Source: Flavobacteriaceae bacterium
Lineage (GTDB): Bacteria; Bacteroidota; Bacteroidia; Flavobacteriales; Flavobacteriaceae
Direction: 5' to 3'
DNA: 46,741 nucleotides
NCBI GenBank assembly: GCA_029248405.1
Contig: JAQWJJ010000013.1
Span: forward strand, 1 to 46,741
Made by a program: the position numbers and the translations under genes. The notes under the pieces are model-generated. The model saw nothing but the letters and a program-made list of their open reading frames with translations, was not told where the DNA came from and did no database searches. Shown here piece after piece: positions 44,132 to 46,741 of the stretch; position 1 is the first letter of the stretch; every line of letters begins with the position of its first letter.

Positions 44132-44245
44132 AAATTGTCAGGTTTTTATTGTTAAATAGCTGATGCAAAGTATATTATAAATAAAAAAAATAAATGAAAA
44201 GGTTTAGCTTAGCTTTTCAGACTCCCCCTTGTTTTCACCGACTAC

Positions 44246-46741
44246 ATGAAATTTGGTTTTCAATTATTTTTCTGGTATGCCCTAATTATTGGTCAAATCA
44301 GCGCGCCGATGACCAGCCAAAACACCGTTATTTCAGGTCGTGTTTTGGATGTTTGGAATGCCGCACCAATCGGTAACGCTTTAGTGGAGTTGAGGAGTGA
44401 TCCAAGCAGTAGCGCCCTTACCGATCAGTTCGGGTATTTTAGTTTATCCGTGAGTTTAGCGTCCATTGGCAATGATTTACTCACTATTCGACACGAACAT
44501 TACGACACACAATACGCCTCCATTTTTGATGATGATCCTAAGCGGCCGATAGTTATTTTCTTACAATGGTCGATCAGTGAAGACCTGCCGACTCTTGATC
44601 CAGGTTTTGCGGATTTGAATGATGAAGGATCTTATGAATTGCCCTTCGAATCAGGTCCTTTAAAGGCCAAGAGAGATGCGTTTTCTGCGGCTGCGGCCTA
44701 TGATTTTAGCGGCGTGTTTTATGCACCAAGAGGGGCAGAGAGCAACCACAAGGAAATGGCCTTACAAGGCATCACGATGAATGATCTTTTTACAGGACAA
44801 GTGCTTTGGGATTCATTCTCAGGGCTTAATGATGCATTCCGTAAAAGGACCCAGCAAGAGGCCTTTGAGCCTAATGATTATAACTTCGGGACGCTTGGGG
44901 GGCGCACAAACATCAATTTACGAGCAAGTCACTATAAGCCAGGCCTAAAACTTAAGGCGATTTTCTCGAGCAAGACTTATACGCAAGGTTATGCGGTCTT
45001 TTATCGGAGTGGTCTAAAAAATAATGGGTGGTCGTACGCTTTTGCGTTGTCCTCAAGATATGGTGATGGGGGGTTTGTAGAAGGAAACAAGTATGATGGT
45101 CAATCAATTTTTATGACACTAGAGCGGCAGTTGGCCAATAAGGCAAGCATTATTTTGACGGGGCTATATACACCGACATCAAAAGGGGTCGGTACGCCAT
45201 TGACCAGAGAGGTCTTGGCCTTAAAAGGTCCACGCTACAATCCTTCTTGGGGCCTGCTTAATGGTCGAATAAGGAACAGCAAAACGCGAAGAACGATGCA
45301 ACCAATATTTATTTTGAGTTACCGAGATAGAGTGCAGAAGTCATTCTATTTTCAATGTGATCTTGGGGGGCAGTTTGGCTTGGTCAAGCGAGGCAGGTTG
45401 AATTATAATGGCAGCACTAATCCTTTCAAGCACTATTATCAAAATCTGCCCAGTTATTACTTGCGCGAGTCACCGTTGTCTGGGTATGATTATCAGATGG
45501 CCTATTTTGCTCGAGAAAGCATAATAAATTCGGGTCAACTTGATTGGGCAAGGGTCTATTTGGCCAATACTTTAGGCCCCGAAATGGGCAGTGCCTATGT
45601 GATACAGTCAGATGTGCAGCAAAAACAAATGTTGATTGCTCAGGCCTTATTTAAATATCAAGTCAGTGATGTATTGGGTTGGAGTGCCAAGGTATGGCTT
45701 CGTCGAGATAGAGCACGTCATTATGGTCAATTAGAAGACTTGCTTGGGGGTGAATTTTATTTGGACCTCAATTCATTTTATCGCGGGAGTGATGCATTGG
45801 GAAAATGGAATGATCGTTCGATGCCAAATTTAAAACATGCCATTGGCAGTAAAATCGACTACAATTATGAATGGATTGGGAAGCATTATGGAATTTATAG
45901 TGCTTTGGAATACAAGCAAAAGAATTGGCATTATATGGCGGCAATTGAGTGGAGCAGAATGACCTCGCAGCGTAACGGCTTATTTCAAAATGGCTCGTTT
46001 TCTGGTCCGGGTCAGTCTCTAGGCCCCAGTCAAGAAATGTCATTTGACAATTTTAAGATCAAGTTGTCAGGTGCCATAAATTGGTCTCCTCGAAGCTTTA
46101 CGAGTCTGAATGCAGTTTCTTTGTCTGCACCGCCTATAGCGCGGAATACTTTTGTCAATATCCGACAGTCCAATGAAGTTGTTCATGATATTAAATCATC
46201 GTTATTTAATGGGATTGATATTGATTGGCGCTATCAAGGAAAGTCAATGTCTGCAAAAGTTTCTGGCTTCATTCAAAGCAATTTGAATGAGACGAAAGTA
46301 AAAACTTATTATACCCAGCACGCCATTGCAGCCCCAGATGGCCAGGCGCTTGTTCATGAAGTCACACAAGGTATTGATACACGTTGCATGGGCTTACAAG
46401 CGGGCTTATCATATGACCTGTCTCATAGACTTGTGTTGAGTACAGCGCTGGTACATTCTAGGTTTGTTTACAGTAATGATCCGTTACTCTATCTCTCGGG
46501 AGATGCTTTTGCGGACCTTGAGAGTTCTGACACAAATTTTGGTTCAGATCTCTTTATACTGGGGAGAAGAAAGGTTTTTGTCCATGATTATGCGGTGTCC
46601 AGAGGTCCTAGAGCCATCAAACATCTAAAGCTTCAATATCGAGATCCTAAGTATTGGTGGGCGAGCCTGTCTTTTAATCACTTTTCTGGAAGAGTTACGG
46701 ACATTAGCTTTTTGCGACGAAGTGAAGATGCCTACTTGAAT
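44246..46741 (+). CDS. TonB-dependent receptor-like protein (3' end cut by the window)
   Basis: An unbroken frame of 832 codons from the ATG at 44246 to the last base, without a stop. A signal peptide (about 1-25) is followed by a carboxypeptidase-regulatory-like domain (about 28-105, ISGRVLDVWNAAPIGNALVEL). A divergent plug-like stretch comes next (about 145-225, with LQGITMNDLFTG and GGRTNINLR). The rest is amphipathic barrel strands. Pairing with the secreted EEP nuclease suggests uptake of nucleic-acid or phosphate-containing products, an inference only. A TAGCTTTT sequence near 44208-44216 may be its -7 box. Confidence 0.85.
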   Translation, partial: MKFGFQLFFWYALIIGQISAPMTSQNTVISGRVLDVWNAAPIGNALVELRSDPSSSALTDQFGYFSLSVSLASIGNDLLTIRHEHYDTQYASIFDDDPKRPIVIFLQWSISEDLPTLDPGFADLNDEGSYELPFESGPLKAKRDAFSAAAAYDFSGVFYAPRGAESNHKEMALQGITMNDLFTGQVLWDSFSGLNDAFRKRTQQEAFEPNDYNFGTLGGRTNINLRASHYKPGLKLKAIFSSKTYTQGYAVFYRSGLKNNGWSYAFALSSRYGDGGFVEGNKYDGQSIFMTLERQLANKASIILTGLYTPTSKGVGTPLTREVLALKGPRYNPSWGLLNGRIRNSKTRRTMQPIFILSYRDRVQKSFYFQCDLGGQFGLVKRGRLNYNGSTNPFKHYYQNLPSYYLRESPLSGYDYQMAYFARESIINSGQLDWARVYLANTLGPEMGSAYVIQSDVQQKQMLIAQALFKYQVSDVLGWSAKVWLRRDRARHYGQLEDLLGGEFYLDLNSFYRGSDALGKWNDRSMPNLKHAIGSKIDYNYEWIGKHYGIYSALEYKQKNWHYMAAIEWSRMTSQRNGLFQNGSFSGPGQSLGPSQEMSFDNFKIKLSGAINWSPRSFTSLNAVSLSAPPIARNTFVNIRQSNEVVHDIKSSLFNGIDIDWRYQGKSMSAKVSGFIQSNLNETKVKTYYTQHAIAAPDGQALVHEVTQGIDTRCMGLQAGLSYDLSHRLVLSTALVHSRFVYSNDPLLYLSGDAFADLESSDTNFGSDLFILGRRKVFVHDYAVSRGPRAIKHLKLQYRDPKYWWASLSFNHFSGRVTDISFLRRSEDAYLN

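Noticed and set aside
1..46741. CRISPR arrays, rRNA genes, prophage or transposase genes
   Set aside because: No regularly spaced repeats, no rRNA sequence, and no phage or transposase protein among the frames.

Overview
The window is from a member of the Bacteroidota, most likely a marine flavobacterium. Evidence: promoters of the TAnnTTTG (-7) type lie upstream of many genes; no purine-rich ribosome binding sites are seen; there are SusC/TonB-type receptors with a carboxypeptidase-like N-terminal domain, a 1133-residue isoleucyl-tRNA synthetase, a DksA-like zinc-finger protein of the flavobacterial kind, and a hmgA-hppD-DUF3108-kynA-M23 peptidase run.

Region 1 (1-5304) is an A+T-rich accessory block. 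One 60-nt line inside it (2461-2520) has 19/60 G+C, against 31/60 for a line in rseP (6061-6120). It starts with an 82-bp hairpin palindrome. A small secreted monooxygenase-like gene follows, then a copper module on the minus strand: Cys-rich protein, HMA/DUF3347 lipoprotein, multicopper oxidase with a C-terminal barrel-like region. The block ends at a tRNA-Asn(GTT) gene. The terminator just downstream of that tRNA is repeated almost exactly about 4.4 kb away at 807-850. The copper genes are also framed by 14-bp inverted repeats and by long imperfect palindromes. No integrase or transposase is visible.

Region 2 (5305-12421) is core genome with a metal theme: rseP, a SCO1/SenC copper chaperone, feoA-feoB plus a small Cys-rich Feo partner, then a minus-strand operon of a DtxR/MntR-type regulator, an outer-membrane protein and a ZIP transporter. 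A TTTTAG-N6-CTAAAA operator sits in the regulator's promoter.

Region 3 (12422-30113) is mostly housekeeping: TerB/DnaJ co-chaperone, bacilliredoxin, crotonase, a BNR-repeat protein/CopD-HemJ/histidine kinase operon, an M28 peptidase with an unusual Zn-ribbon N-terminus, ileS-dksA-like-lspA, a degenerate histidine kinase, 5-formyl-THF cyclo-ligase and a RimK-type ligase. The isoleucyl-tRNA synthetase carries the swapped GxHH signature instead of HxGH.

Region 4 (30232-46741): uvrC overlapping a patatin/Omp85-type outer membrane lipase; a tyrosine/tryptophan catabolic operon (hmgA, hppD, DUF3108, kynA, M23 peptidase); a TonB-dependent receptor with its own promoter and a perfect terminator; a four-TM protein overlapping tail-to-tail with a secreted EEP nuclease; and a second TonB-type receptor cut off by the window end.

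The strongest leads are the tRNA-Asn-bounded copper island with its nested repeats, the oxidase-barrel fusion, the swapped-signature IleRS, the autoregulated metal operon and the pseudo-histidine kinase.
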